Shown here one piece after another: positions 22,247 to 32,781 of a stretch of DNA of 64,000 nucleotides. A program made the translations under genes and the position numbers. The notes below the pieces were generated by a model. It made no database searches. It was not told the DNA's origin and saw only the letters and a program-made list of their open reading frames with translations. The number at the start of each line of letters is the position of its first letter. Within the stretch, counting starts at the first letter, position 1. Source of the stretch: Apium graveolens (lineage: Eukaryota > Streptophyta > Magnoliopsida > Apiales > Apiaceae); the NCBI RefSeq assembly GCF_009905375.1, contig NC_133656.1, positions 237,813,996 through 237,877,995 on the forward strand, read 5' to 3'.

Positions 22247-23632
22247 TGATGGCCAAAAATATATATTTTAATTGCAAGCGCACAATATTTATTTTAATAT
22301 TTTAAGATTCGTTTCGTAGAGACTATTTAATTTTTCGCAACCTTAAATTTTAATTTAGGCGAATTAGAGCAAATAATTTTGAGAAAGAACGTTTATCTAA
22401 CTAATTAAAACTTCGAAAGATAAATGACAATAAACTACTAAAATCTAGCGGTTTGAAGTAATATCTGCCTTATTGGGCCAGGAACAAAAAGGAAAAATTA
22501 TTATCAAACAATTACTTTGGGCCATAAGTAAACACGAGCCTGCCTTAATTTAATCCATGACAATACAAATTGGGCTATAGGCAGAGGCCCAAAATAATTT
22601 AAAGATAATGAAAAATGCATGAGATTATAATGAAGAGCCATGATTAAATAATGAAATTAATGACTAGTTAATGGTGATATTGTAATTTGTACGTATGCAA
22701 TCTAAAGATAATTTGGGCTATAAAATCAAATGGGCTAGATTTAAATCAAAAGTAAGTTGGGCCAGCAAGATAAAATAAAACCGCAGATTGAAAATAAAAT
22801 ACAGAGGTCAAATATTATAGCAGGTAGACAACAATACTCCTAGAAAATTAACATATATATATATATATATAATATATTAATAAGGCAAATTTAAAGATGA
22901 AATGAAACAAAGGCGTGATTAATGAGTGAGAACAAATCAAAACTTCGAACACCAAACATGTTGGTGAAGAAGTAAAGTAGACACCATTAAACTTAAGACT
23001 GGATCTTAAAATACTAATTACAATAAAATTCGAAAGTGAATTTAGAATATTAACTCAAAAATAAATCTAAATCTAAAGGCTCCTTTCAAATCCTCAAATA
23101 TGTAGTTTGTGAGATTTTGAAAAATATCATAACCCAAAATAAAAATAAAATATATAAAAATAAAAGAGAAGATGCAATAAAAAGACTTAAATAACATTAA
23201 CCGAGAAGAGTGTTTACAATAATGGAAAGCTTGAGAATTGGAAATCGGATCTAAAACATAAAAAGAGAGGTTACTACTAAAATTAGGGTAAACTAACATC
23301 AAACTCAAGTCTAGATTACAAAGGGGAAATGAGGGTATTTATAGCTAAAAAGTAGGGTTTATGGTAGAGTTGGTGAATCTTGGTCATTCAAGTGAGAGAT
23401 GTATTGTGTTGATCTTGACCCTTGATTTCCACCAACTATTTCTTTTGGTTTTTCTTCGATTTGCTTGGTGACATTATAATTCTTTCATTTTTGTCCTTTT
23501 CTTCTATTTTCTTCATATATTTCATTTTTCAAATATCTACAAAATAATGAGATTTGCAATAAAATAATATATTAAAAATACGAAATCAAGTAAGAAATAG
23601 GTTTAAAATTATGCAAATATATGTGATTATCA
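22247..23632. mobile_element. Solo LTR or TRIM-like insertion, 1386 bp
   Basis: Begins TGATGGCC and ends GATTATCA. Flanks are ATAAT (22242-22246) and ACAAT (23633-23637), a 5-bp target duplication with one change. The inverted arm at 50010-50065 shows the empty site. There is no internal coding region or second LTR; GGTATTTATAGC near 23335 could be a TATA region. Lineage not assigned. Confidence 0.65.
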
Positions 23633-23726
23633 ACAATCCAAATATACTAAACTAAAAGTTTGCATGCGTCTTTGAAATACTTATAAATTAAGATCAAGAT
23701 TTCTTCTTTAGCCAAACAAAATCTGA

Positions 23727-24068
23727 AAACATGTCTTGCATATATCTATATTTCACCTCTTTTGTCTTTATTTATCCATAAAGCTTTGGTTGCAATGGTT
23801 CGTATACGAGCTTCCAATTCCTCGTTCTAATCATACGCGTCTTCTCATTTGCGTTTGTTGAAGGCTGAATAGACACATAAAATAGTTTTATATGTATGTA
23901 TTAACCTCCGCAGACGCATATAGATTATTAGCATAATCATCATAGACTCATAGTATACTTTCAAAGTTGGACGGGAATGACCAATTGAAAGCTTCTACAA
24001 GAACCATTGCGGCTACAGCTTCTTGGACATATGGAGGCAAAAGAGGTGAAATAGAGAGATATGCAAGT
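23727..24068. mobile_element. Fold-back element, copy 1
   Basis: The start (GCATATATCTATATTTCACCTC, GCAATGGTTCGTATACGAGC) is the imperfect inverse of the end (AACCATTGCGGCTACAGC, GAGGTGAAATAGAGAGATATGC). It forms a ~340-bp hairpin-capable unit with stems near 100 bases. Copy 2 lies at 49557-49925. Confidence 0.7.
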
Positions 24069-24328
24069 CTTGTTGTACAGACCAATCCGAATTCAAGTAG
24101 GAGATTGGAATCCGGGTATGAGGTTGCGACCCAGGCAGGGAGCTTTGAATTCCGAAAAATTGGGGGAGTTGTAACGTTTTTTAGTTTCCTCCTCGATTTT
24201 GAATTGTGGGCAGTTAATGCCCCTTGAAATTCGCCCTTAATCATTACGGGCTTTAAATTGTGGTTTTGTGTATATTCATTTATACGTATATATAAATATA
24301 ACTGAAGGGTTGGCGGATCCCGACTGGA

Positions 24329-24367
24329 CACGTGGCAGGGGCAGTTTCTCCCTACCCCTCTATAAAA
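24329..24367 (+). promoter_or_regulatory. Antisense promoter of Tat-B: G-box and TATA box
   Basis: CACGTGGCAGGGGCAG at 24329, then CCCCTCTATAAAACCCCCGCC with TATAAAA at 24361. Spacing and the intervening GCAGGGGCAGTTT match Tat-A (GGCAGGGGTAGTTTTCCTC on its minus strand). Confidence 0.75.
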
Positions 24368-25169
24368 CCCCCGCCCCTTCACTTCCTTTTTCTTTTTAAT
24401 TATTCCACCCACAAAACACACAGCAAACTCTCTCTTTTCTGTTAATTTTCCGGCGAGTTTTAGGGTTGCGGGCTGCTTGTTCTTCTTCCGCTGTGGTTGT
24501 CTCCGTCTTCTCCCTTCTTCTACTATACTCGGAAGTTTCTGTTTTTTGTTTTTTCTTATCTTATTCTTCCCTTTTTCGAGTTCTTGCATGCTTCCTCTCG
24601 TTTCAATCCGTAAATTCGAAGTAGGATCTTGATTGGTTGTGGTGTTTTTGGTATAAATATTATTTTTTCGTGTTTTATTTTGTTGCTAATTTAGATCTGT
24701 GTTTTGTTGAGTGTTTTTGACTTTGAATTTGGTTCGATTTTTCTGGGTTTTTGTTTTTGTTCTTGGTGTTCTTAGTTTGAATGAGTGTAAGTATATATGA
24801 AAAGTATATGTTTTGGTGTTTTGATTTTTGTATAAACTGTTCTGGGTTAGGGTTTTGTTTATAGCCGGGTTGGGTAGTCTATACCCGGGTCTGGGTTGTT
24901 TCCTGAGTTTGTTTTTGCATGTTTAGGATTGTAGTTTGTTTGTACCCGGGTATGGGTGAAATTAAGTGTTTTTTGCTTTGTTGATAAGTAGGAAGATATT
25001 GTTTGGGGTAGTGTTGATCTGAATTAGTGATATATGGTCGGGTTGGACTTGCATTGCCGGTCCAGATTGACAGGTTATGGTAGGACTAACATAACGTGCT
25101 GGTTCCGGACCATTTAGTAAAAACATAAAACTTGTAGGAGTCTAGACTAAATCACATTGAATTTAATAG
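24368..25169 (+). other. 5' leader and probable leader intron of the Tat-B antisense gene
   Basis: The TATA box is followed by a pyrimidine-rich leader (AACTCTCTCTTTTCTG) and then a T-rich stretch typical of a plant intron, ending GAATTTAATAG just before the ATATG at 25172. The acceptor position equals that of Tat-A. Frames here on either strand have no support. Confidence 0.5.
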
Positions 25170-27336
25170 GTATATGATCCGGACCAAGCAACTTGCCAAG
25201 AGACCTTTTTCTTGTTATCCAGGAGTGTGATCCGGATTTTTCAGAAAGAGATCAGATCCAGATTGAGATGGATAAGACGGCTGCTACCTTGAATGAGGTT
25301 ATAAGTTAGTTCCGATATAAGAGGCTCCCGGATCGGTCCATACCCTTTACTCCTAAGGGGTACTGGATCGATGTAAAATATCATTTTATGACCAAGGCTA
25401 AAGATGTTGATAACGAAGTTTACTACTTGAGGATTAAGTATGAGAATCAGCCTAATGGTCATCCCGGAGTCTACAATCAGGTGGCCCTTGATAGAGATTT
25501 CTCGGATTTCCTTATTAGCCGGGACCACTATGCGTTGAAAGACAGTTTTGTTGAGGCCGATCCTGCTGAGATTAATAAAGCGGTCCGGGCCGCTTTTCAG
25601 TTGACCCTGAACATCGAGTGGAGATGACCGGAACCCCATGAGAGGATCTATCATAGGCCTGCTGATGGTTTTGTTCCAGTTTCGATGGAGCATCTCAGAT
25701 CCGGGTGGAATCCGAGGTGCCATATGTTTATTAAACATCTTTGTAAGCATGTTTACAAGATATCTCCAATGCAGACTACCCCCAATGGAATTAAGCCATG
25801 AATTGATTTATAACTTGCTGTAATATGACCGGGTTCCAGCCTACTCTGAAGTTGTTCCATCAGCTTTTCTATTTGTCAAAGTCGGGTCAGAAGCCCTTCT
25901 ATGAGATAAGGTTCCGGGTTGCTGAGTGTGGGTATGGTTCGGGTAGGTCCAAGCCTATTATGCACCTGACCTCCCTGAAGTACTGGAATGGGGAGATAAT
26001 TCTTTTGAAGGGTATGAAGTTGGCCTACCTCCCATACTTCACTTTAGAGGGGATTCAGACTAAATTCCACCCGACAGTTCTTGAGGGTGATGCAATTGAA
26101 CATATCCGAGCCTTTTATGATAGTCTCGGGTTTCAGATTACCCGGGACACGTTTCTTAATCATAAAACTCTGTTTAATTTTGGATGTAAGTTTGTTTTTT
26201 GCTTTGGTTTTAGATTTATGTGTGTATATACCCGAATATTGTTTACCCGAATCATATTTGTGCTGTGCTTACCCGGGTTCTTCAGTATTTTTGACTTGGT
26301 TTTTCTTGTTTCTCTTTCAGGTCTTCCCCACTATGACACGGATTTTGCCGCCATCATGTCTTCCTCAGCATATGCTGCTGCCATCAACAGTCTTGGGCTT
26401 GCCTTCAAGACAAAAAGCCTCCTGGTGTTGGATCCGGGTCTGCGGATGCCGAGGGTGGGGGCGAGTCATCTGCTCCCCATAATGAGCCGAATCCGGGTTC
26501 TGAGCCTAATCTTCAGGATATTCCGGATGATGAAGATCCTCCCTGTAAGAAGAGTGTCCCGGCTAAGCCTCCTCGGGGAAAAACTGTTGTTTCTAGCCGG
26601 GTTGTCTGTGTTTCGAAAGGAAAGGGTCCAGATGGGGAGCCTGTGAAAGTTGGCAATAAGACTTTGCTGGATTTGGTTGATTTCATGTCGGACATAACGA
26701 CTGGTGATGATTAGGACCAGGTAGAGGGTTCCGGGTTGGCTACTGTTTTTAAAAAAGTAATTGGGCATTTGGGGACAGGTAAATATATGTTTCTCATTGA
26801 TCCTACCCGGGAAGGATATCTTTTACTTAGCTATTTTTTCTTTCTTTCTTTCAGGTTGGGACTGCTATTGCTGTCTATTCTGATATAGCCTTCAACAAAC
26901 TTTGGGAAGCCAATAAGAGGTCAGATTTTGAAAAGGATTGGGAAGACAATCTTAAGGATGAGCTGAATGAGGCTCGGGAGGGTTTTAAGACTGTTGAATC
27001 CGAGTTGGAGAGACAGTTGAAGGAGGAGAGAACCCAGGATGATGGTCTTGCTAAGGAAGTTGAGAAGCTCAAGGCTGATTTGGCTGCCAAAGAGGATCTG
27101 AACAAGGATGATATCATTGTCGAGTTCAAGACAAGTGAAGAGTATGACATGGCTGATGCTCAAGTCGGGGCTCTTAATGTTCTTAGGGCTTGGTTTGTAG
27201 CAGAAAGGCATGTGAAGACTGATCCCGGGCAAGCTGGCCAAGCTTCATTCAGGAATTTCTTGCAGCCAAGGCGGCCACTGAGCAGGGTACGGGAGAATCA
27301 AAACCCTATGATGGTCCCAACCCCATCTTCATCTAG
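25170..27336 (+). pseudogene. Spliced antisense gene of Tat-B, degenerate
   Basis: Homologue of the Tat-A antisense gene with the same three-exon structure: 25170-26185, 26321-26778 and 26855-27336 (GTAAGT and GTAAAT donors, TTTCAG acceptors). It keeps PEPHERIYHRPADGFVPV, FLKH/FIKHLCKHVYKI-type and GRSKPIMHLTSLKYWNGE motifs, KPPRGKTVV in exon 2 and the Glu/Lys coiled coil in exon 3. ATG at 25174. Stops interrupt the first exon soon after the start (TGA near 25226), at 25625 and near 25800, a TGA/TAG pair closes exon 2 early, and frame is lost near the end. The stop at 27334-27336 is at the homologous place. Confidence 0.8.
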
Positions 27337-27419
27337 ATCGTTCCCGGCTTTGCAAAGCTGCTTGGGCTGTGGCCATGTAAATTTTAATTTCCTCGTACTT
27401 TCTTATTGTGGATGATTTT

Positions 27420-28480
27420 TGAACCTTGAATTTGGCCGGATTGGTGTCCAATCCGGATTGATGTTTTTATTATTTTGGTTTCGTTTGCTGTTACTCCTTG
27501 CTTGCTTTATGATAATTTTTATTCTTAGAAAATATTCTAAGTTAAAATTTTTATGTTTCAACCCAGGTATGAATTCATAGCAGGGTTGATGTTGCTTTAA
27601 ATTACTTTTTATACTTAGAAGACATTGTAAGTACAAAATAATTGCCTTTGACCCGGGTATGAGTCCATAGCCGGGTTGATGTTGGATTTGTATTGCTTTT
27701 TGTACTTAGAAAATATTCTAAATTCAAAATAATTGCTCTCAACCCGGGTACGAATTCATAGCCGTTAATGTTCGCTTTATATTGCTTTTTGTACTTAAAA
27801 AATATTCTAAGTACAAAATAATTGATTTCAGCCCGGGTATGAATTCATAGCCGGCTTGATGTTTGCTTTGAATATTTTTTTCAACTCGGGTATGAATCCA
27901 TAATCGGGTTGATATTGGATTTATATTGTTTTTCGTACTTAGAAAATAGTCGAAGTACAAAATAAATGCTTTCAACCCGAGTATGAAACCTTAGCCGGGT
28001 TTATGTTTGCTTTTAACCTTTACTTTCAACTCGGGTATGAATCCATAGCCGGGTTGTTATTGGCTTTATATTGGTTTTTGTACTTAAAAAATATTAATAG
28101 TACAAAATAATTGCTTTCAACCCGGGTATGAATCCATAGCTGGATTGATGTTGGCTTTATATTGCTTTTTGTACTTAGAAAATATTCCAAGTACAAAATA
28201 AATGCTTTCAACCCGGGTATGAAACCTTAGCCGGGTTGATGTTTGCTTTGAACCTTTGCTTTCAACCCGGGGTATGAATCCATAGCCAGGTTGATGTTGG
28301 ATTTATATTTCTTTTTGTACTTAGAAAATATTCTAAGTACAAAATATTTGTTTTCAACCCGGGTACGAATCCATAGCCGACTTGATGTTTACTTTAAATG
28401 CTTTCAACCCGCGTATGAATCCATAGTCGGGTTGATGTTTGCTTTTTTAATATTGTTTGTTTAAATAATAGCTGACTGAA
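27420..28480 (+). repeat. About twelve imperfect units of a hairpin-rich minisatellite
   Basis: AACCCGGGTATGAATCCATAG followed by CCGGGTTGATGTT recurs about every 55-95 bases from 27560 to 28440. Most units also carry GTACTTAGAA...TTCTAAGTAC, a near-perfect palindrome. It lies between the convergent 3' ends of pol (minus) and the antisense gene (plus), the same place as in Tat-A. Confidence 0.88.
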
Positions 28481-28567
28481 ACAGAAAAATTCTTTTCATT
28501 AATCTGAAATTTTCTTCATACAAGAACGTTGATCATAGAGTGGTTGATTGCCAAAGGCTACAAGTTT

Positions 28568-28628
28568 TTGATTATTTTTTGTTGCTTTCTCTACTGATAG
28601 AATTTTCTGAGCCTGAGTCCATGCTAGG
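28568..28628 (-). pseudogene. Last codons of Tat-B pol, left of the hAT insertion
   Basis: The reverse complement reads HGLRLRKFYQ then a stop, as in Tat-A. Bases 28621-28628 (ATGCTAGG) are the left copy of the hAT target duplication. Confidence 0.85.
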
Positions 28629-29063
28629 TAGGGATGAGCGTGGTTCGGTTTGGTTCAGTGCAACCGAAAACCAAACCGTAACCAATTCATTCAGTTTCTA
28701 AATTTAAAAACCAGGACAGAACCAAACACCGTTGGCGTGATTTCAGTTATTAGTTATGGTTTCAGTTTGAGATGGCATGGTTTCGATTTTAAAACAAACT
28801 TAAATTAAATATACTTTTTCCAGATTAACAAATAACTACTGAGTCCGGACATTAGAAACTAGATTGGCAAAAAGTCAGAATGACGGATAAAAACACAGAG
28901 CAAGCAACCCAGTTTATTAAACTGAAACATATAAACAGCTACAAGCAACCCAGACAATTACTTATGCTATAGAATACCATTTAAAAACAATCCGAGTTAC
29001 TGAGATTGGGTATGAAGTGTAAACTTGAACAATCTCATACTGAATTACAGCAGTCTATAATTC

Positions 29064-30397
29064 TGTTGTGCAAGACATGCCTGCACTTTAACAAGACTAA
29101 GACAATTTGTCAACCCTAAGTAAGTTGTATTGTTATCTCAATTTGTATTTTGTACTTGTAACACTTAAAGTCTGTAAAAATGTCAAAGTAGCAGACTGGA
29201 GTCTTTTTCTATAAACAGTGTCAAGCCTAAGAATTCTATCTGGAAGAAGATCAAGAAGATCATGCCTCAGAAGAATTGTGAAGAAGCTTGGAGTTGAATA
29301 AATCTGTTTTAGGAAAAATATTCTAAGTCAAGATCTCTACAAGTCACAAATTTAGTTTTATAGAGAAGTCATTCGAGAACTCCATAATGACTTATAGAGA
29401 ACTCAGAGATATCGACAAGCCAAATTGAAGATATCGACAAGTCGTTTCTTCACTAGAGAACTCAGAGTTATCGACAAGTCAAATTCCACTAGAGAACTCA
29501 GAGATATTGATAAGTCAAAATCCACTAGAGAACTCTGAGATGTCGATAAGTCAAATTTGACTAGAGAACTCTGAGATATCGACAAGTCAAGAAGTCACTA
29601 GAGAACTCAGAGTTATCGATAAGTCAAAGTGAAGATATGAAGATTAGAGATCTCGACAAGCCAAATTCTCTTGTAGAGAACTTGAGACCTCTACAAGCCA
29701 AATCAAATATAGAGTACTAGAGATCTCGATAAGCCAATATACTTATCGAGATGTCAAGTTCTCTATAGATCAAACTGAAGATCTCGAGGTAAAATCTCAA
29801 AGTACAAAATTGCAGATCAGTTCAATATCCAAGATTAACAATCAACAAACAGTCCAAACAGCTGGATTGACAAGTCTACAAAAAGCAGCTTGAGGATGTG
29901 CAAGATCAATGATGAAGATTAACTGACAAAGAAAGATCAAGATGATCACATGATGCTAAAGATATGCTAAGCCAGAAATAGAAGATATACTTTTCTATAA
30001 ATGGAAATGACAAGTGACTGTTTACTAAAGTTAATAACATGTCTTATAGTATACTGTGTAAACCAGCAGTTAACTAAATAATAAAGTTAACACTGGTCCT
30101 TAAGTCAGGAGTAAAAATTTAGATAGAAAATCTTGTAACACTCTCAAGAAGAAGCTAAGCTCTTTATCAACAAAGTGCCTAGAAATTTTGTAGCAAAATA
30201 TTCTTAATTTTAATATAAAATTAAGTGAGTTTTAAAGATCTGTGTTCTTAATTCTTGCAAATTTAATTTCTGCATGAACACACTTTCACTACAAGATTTA
30301 ATTTACTTTGTTCAACCATAAAAGATTCAATAAAAGCTTAAAATAGTAAAACACATTTACCCCCCCCCCCCCCCCGTGTCTTATTCATTTCCTAACA
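29064..30397 (+). repeat. 5' LTR of Sire-A
   Basis: TGTTGTGC...CCTAACA. Bases about 29395-29640 hold six to seven copies of a ~34-bp unit, ACTAGAGAACTC(A/T)GAGATATCGA(C/T)AAGTCAAA. Near the end is a run of 16 C (30360-30375) that is only 7 C in the 3' LTR. Confidence 0.93.
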
Positions 30398-30399
30398 AG

Positions 30400-30411
30400 T
30401 GGTATCAGAGC
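30400..30411 (+). other. Primer-binding site of Sire-A
   Basis: TGGTATCAGAGC, complementary to the 3' end of initiator tRNA-Met, two bases after the LTR. Confidence 0.9.
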
Positions 30412-30448
30412 AAAATCTGAAAGTAAACAGATTCAAGATCTTGGAAGA

Positions 30449-32770
30449 ATGAATACACAGAAAATCAGTAGCATCAAAATTCCTACCTTTGACAAAGCTA
30501 ACTACACTCTTTGGAAAAAGAAAATGTTGCTGTTTATCAGGATGGCCAATCCACTCTATATTCAGATACTTAAAAATAGGCCATTCACTCCTATGGTTAG
30601 AGTTGAAGAATCAATATATGGTGATATGGTCATTCCAGCTCATTATGCTCCAAAAGACCCTTCTGAGTATACTGAGCCTGAAAAATAGAAAGTTTCCCTG
30701 GATACTGGCTTGCAATTGATATTGATTGAGTCACTTGACAATGTGATGTACAACAACATTGTCAACTGTGACACTGCCAAGCAAATTTGAGAAAAGATTG
30801 AGATACTCTGTGAGGGAACTAAGAAAGTTAGATCAAATCAGAGAAGGACACTGATTTCACAGTATGAGGGTTTCATGGCTAAGCCAAAGGAAAGTATAAC
30901 ATATGTGTTTGAAAGGTTCAACAAGCTGATAAATGACTTGCAGCTCTATGACAAATACTATGAAGCTGAAGAAGTGAACTTGGAGTTCTTGCTTACTCTC
31001 CCTGATCATTTGGAACAAAAAGTCTCAGCAATCAGGGAAGGGAGAGATCTGAGCAGAATAACACTGGAAGTTCTATATGGAATTCTCAAAACATATGAGC
31101 TAGAAATGATTCAAAGGAAATCATTGAGATCTGGTCAGGGACATGTTGTAGATGGCTCAAGTGCTTTAATTGTTAATGAAAGGCAAACATCTATTGATGA
31201 ACCAAGATCTCAAACTCCAGTTACCTCAACAAGTGAGCAAAGAAAAAATGATTCACAGGAACAAGTCATTCTGGAATTGGAAGAAGATGAGTTCTACACT
31301 CTTGATTAACTGGATGAGCTAGATCAATCAATGGCTTATTTGGCTAGAAAATTCTCAAACATTTGAGTAAAGAAGCCAAGATTTTTCAAGGGTAAAGTTT
31401 AGTCTTTCAACAAAGACAGCAGCTGGAAAGTAAAAAGGAAGTACACTTCTGATAGCAAGAATGGTTACAAAATTGGATCTGTTGACAGATCTAAGATAAG
31501 GTGCTACAACTGTGATGAGTTGGGCCATTTTGCTACAGAATACAGGAAACCCAAGAAAAAAAAGAAGGATAAACATTATCTTTAATTGGAAGCAAAGTAT
31601 GAAGCTCTTCTGAAGAAACAGCAAAGCAAAGCTTATATTGCAGAGGGTAAAAGTTATGATGACTCTGAAAATGATGAAGATGAAAAATTTAGAAATTATG
31701 CACTCATGGCCTTGGAGCAAGGAGAATCATCCTCATCTAAATCACAGGTACCAACTCTTACCACCATTGATTTAAATGTGAGTCAGTATAAGGAAACTGT
31801 AGAGAAGACGAGCACAGAAATGTTTCACATTCACACAAGCATGGTTGCCGCTAATGAAGAAGTTAGCAGATTAACAAAGATAAATGAGAAGCTTGAAAGT
31901 GAGAAGCAAGAAACTGAATTGTTATTGGTGGAGCTTGAAGCTGTAAAGCAAGAGAATTCTTATCTCAAGAACAAGCACAAATGTGCAAATGAAATTGAAG
32001 CAGTGCTAAGGGAGAAGCTGGAAAAGAATGAGGTGAAGTTGAAGTCTTTCAGAAATGCATCTGTGCTGGTTGGACAATACCATGAGAAAAACAAACCATG
32101 TACAAATATTGCTATTGGTCTTGACTATGATGCCTTGAATAGCAAGAAGAAAGAGATAGGTGACAAAGGAAAATCAACAGCTAATGAAAATGTTCCAACT
32201 ATGCTGAAAAAGGTTGTATCACCTATGTTCAAGGCATGTGAAGTCAACTTCAGTGAAGAAGAATTGATTATCAAGCAAGAAATTGTTGATGAGGACAAAG
32301 AGAAGAAAACTGCAGAATCAACTCAGTCCTCCAATAATGAAGAGAAGCTCATGAATAAACAAAGTCCCAAGACACCGGTTAAAGAAAAATAGAAATGGGA
32401 AAATAGGGATAAACAAAAGCAACAATTTTGCTTATGTTGCAGATGCTCCAAGAAAGAAATGTGAAAAATGCAGCTCTGTGAATCACCTAACTCACCTTTG
32501 TAAAAAGGCAGTTAGCAAGCCAACTGAAGGAGCCTGCAAATACAATGAAGCAAATGCAAATAATCCCTACTCCTTCTGTGACAAGTTTGACTGCATTCCT
32601 TGCAACTTGAAAGTGATGAAAAGTTGCCACAAACTAAGAGTAGACCTCAAAGAAACAAGAATTGGGTCTACAATAGAAAGGGAAAATGCTCAACAGTCAA
32701 TGAACTCTATTTTATCTGAAACTACTCATTCTACTTCTGCTAAATCAGTTAACAAGAAGAAAGTACCCAA
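30449..32770 (+). pseudogene. Sire-A gag
   Basis: The ATG opens MNTQKISSIKIPTFDKANY, the typical start of plant copia gag. UBN2-type gag core follows (YVFERFNKLINDLQLYDKYY, about 30900-30960). The zinc knuckle near 31502 reads CYNCDELGHFATEY, so the last Cys of C-X2-C-X4-H-X4-C is Tyr (TGC to TAC). A long acidic coiled-coil extension follows (31586-32392), then a second C-rich box (CEKCSSVNHLTHLC) near 32460. In-frame stops at 30686, about 30788, 31307 and 31583 and later frame changes break it. Large Gag with coiled coil is characteristic of Sireviruses. Confidence 0.88.
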
Positions 32771-32781
32771 CACTGCTTGGG

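Larger units (their letters stand above)
21535..24068 (+). repeat. Left arm of a second, interrupted inverted repeat
   Basis: Pieces 21540-21595, 21944-22246 (patchy) and 23633-24068 match, in order and inverted, 49555-50172. The solo LTR at 22247-23632 is absent from the other arm and so was inserted after the duplication. Confidence 0.7.

Noticed and set aside
21598..23308. Short Phe/Ile/Lys-rich minus frames (21598-21885, 23042-23308)
   Set aside because: Chance frames in AT-rich DNA and a solo LTR; no motif, not kept in the inverted arm.
23948..24589. 213-residue frame on the minus strand
   Set aside because: It runs antisense through the promoter and leader of the Tat-B antisense gene and through fold-back DNA; Lys/Arg-rich low complexity and no counterpart in Tat-A.
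27420..28480. Possible CRISPR-like array
   Set aside because: Units are imperfect, spacing irregular and spacers related to each other; a plant retrotransposon minisatellite explains it.
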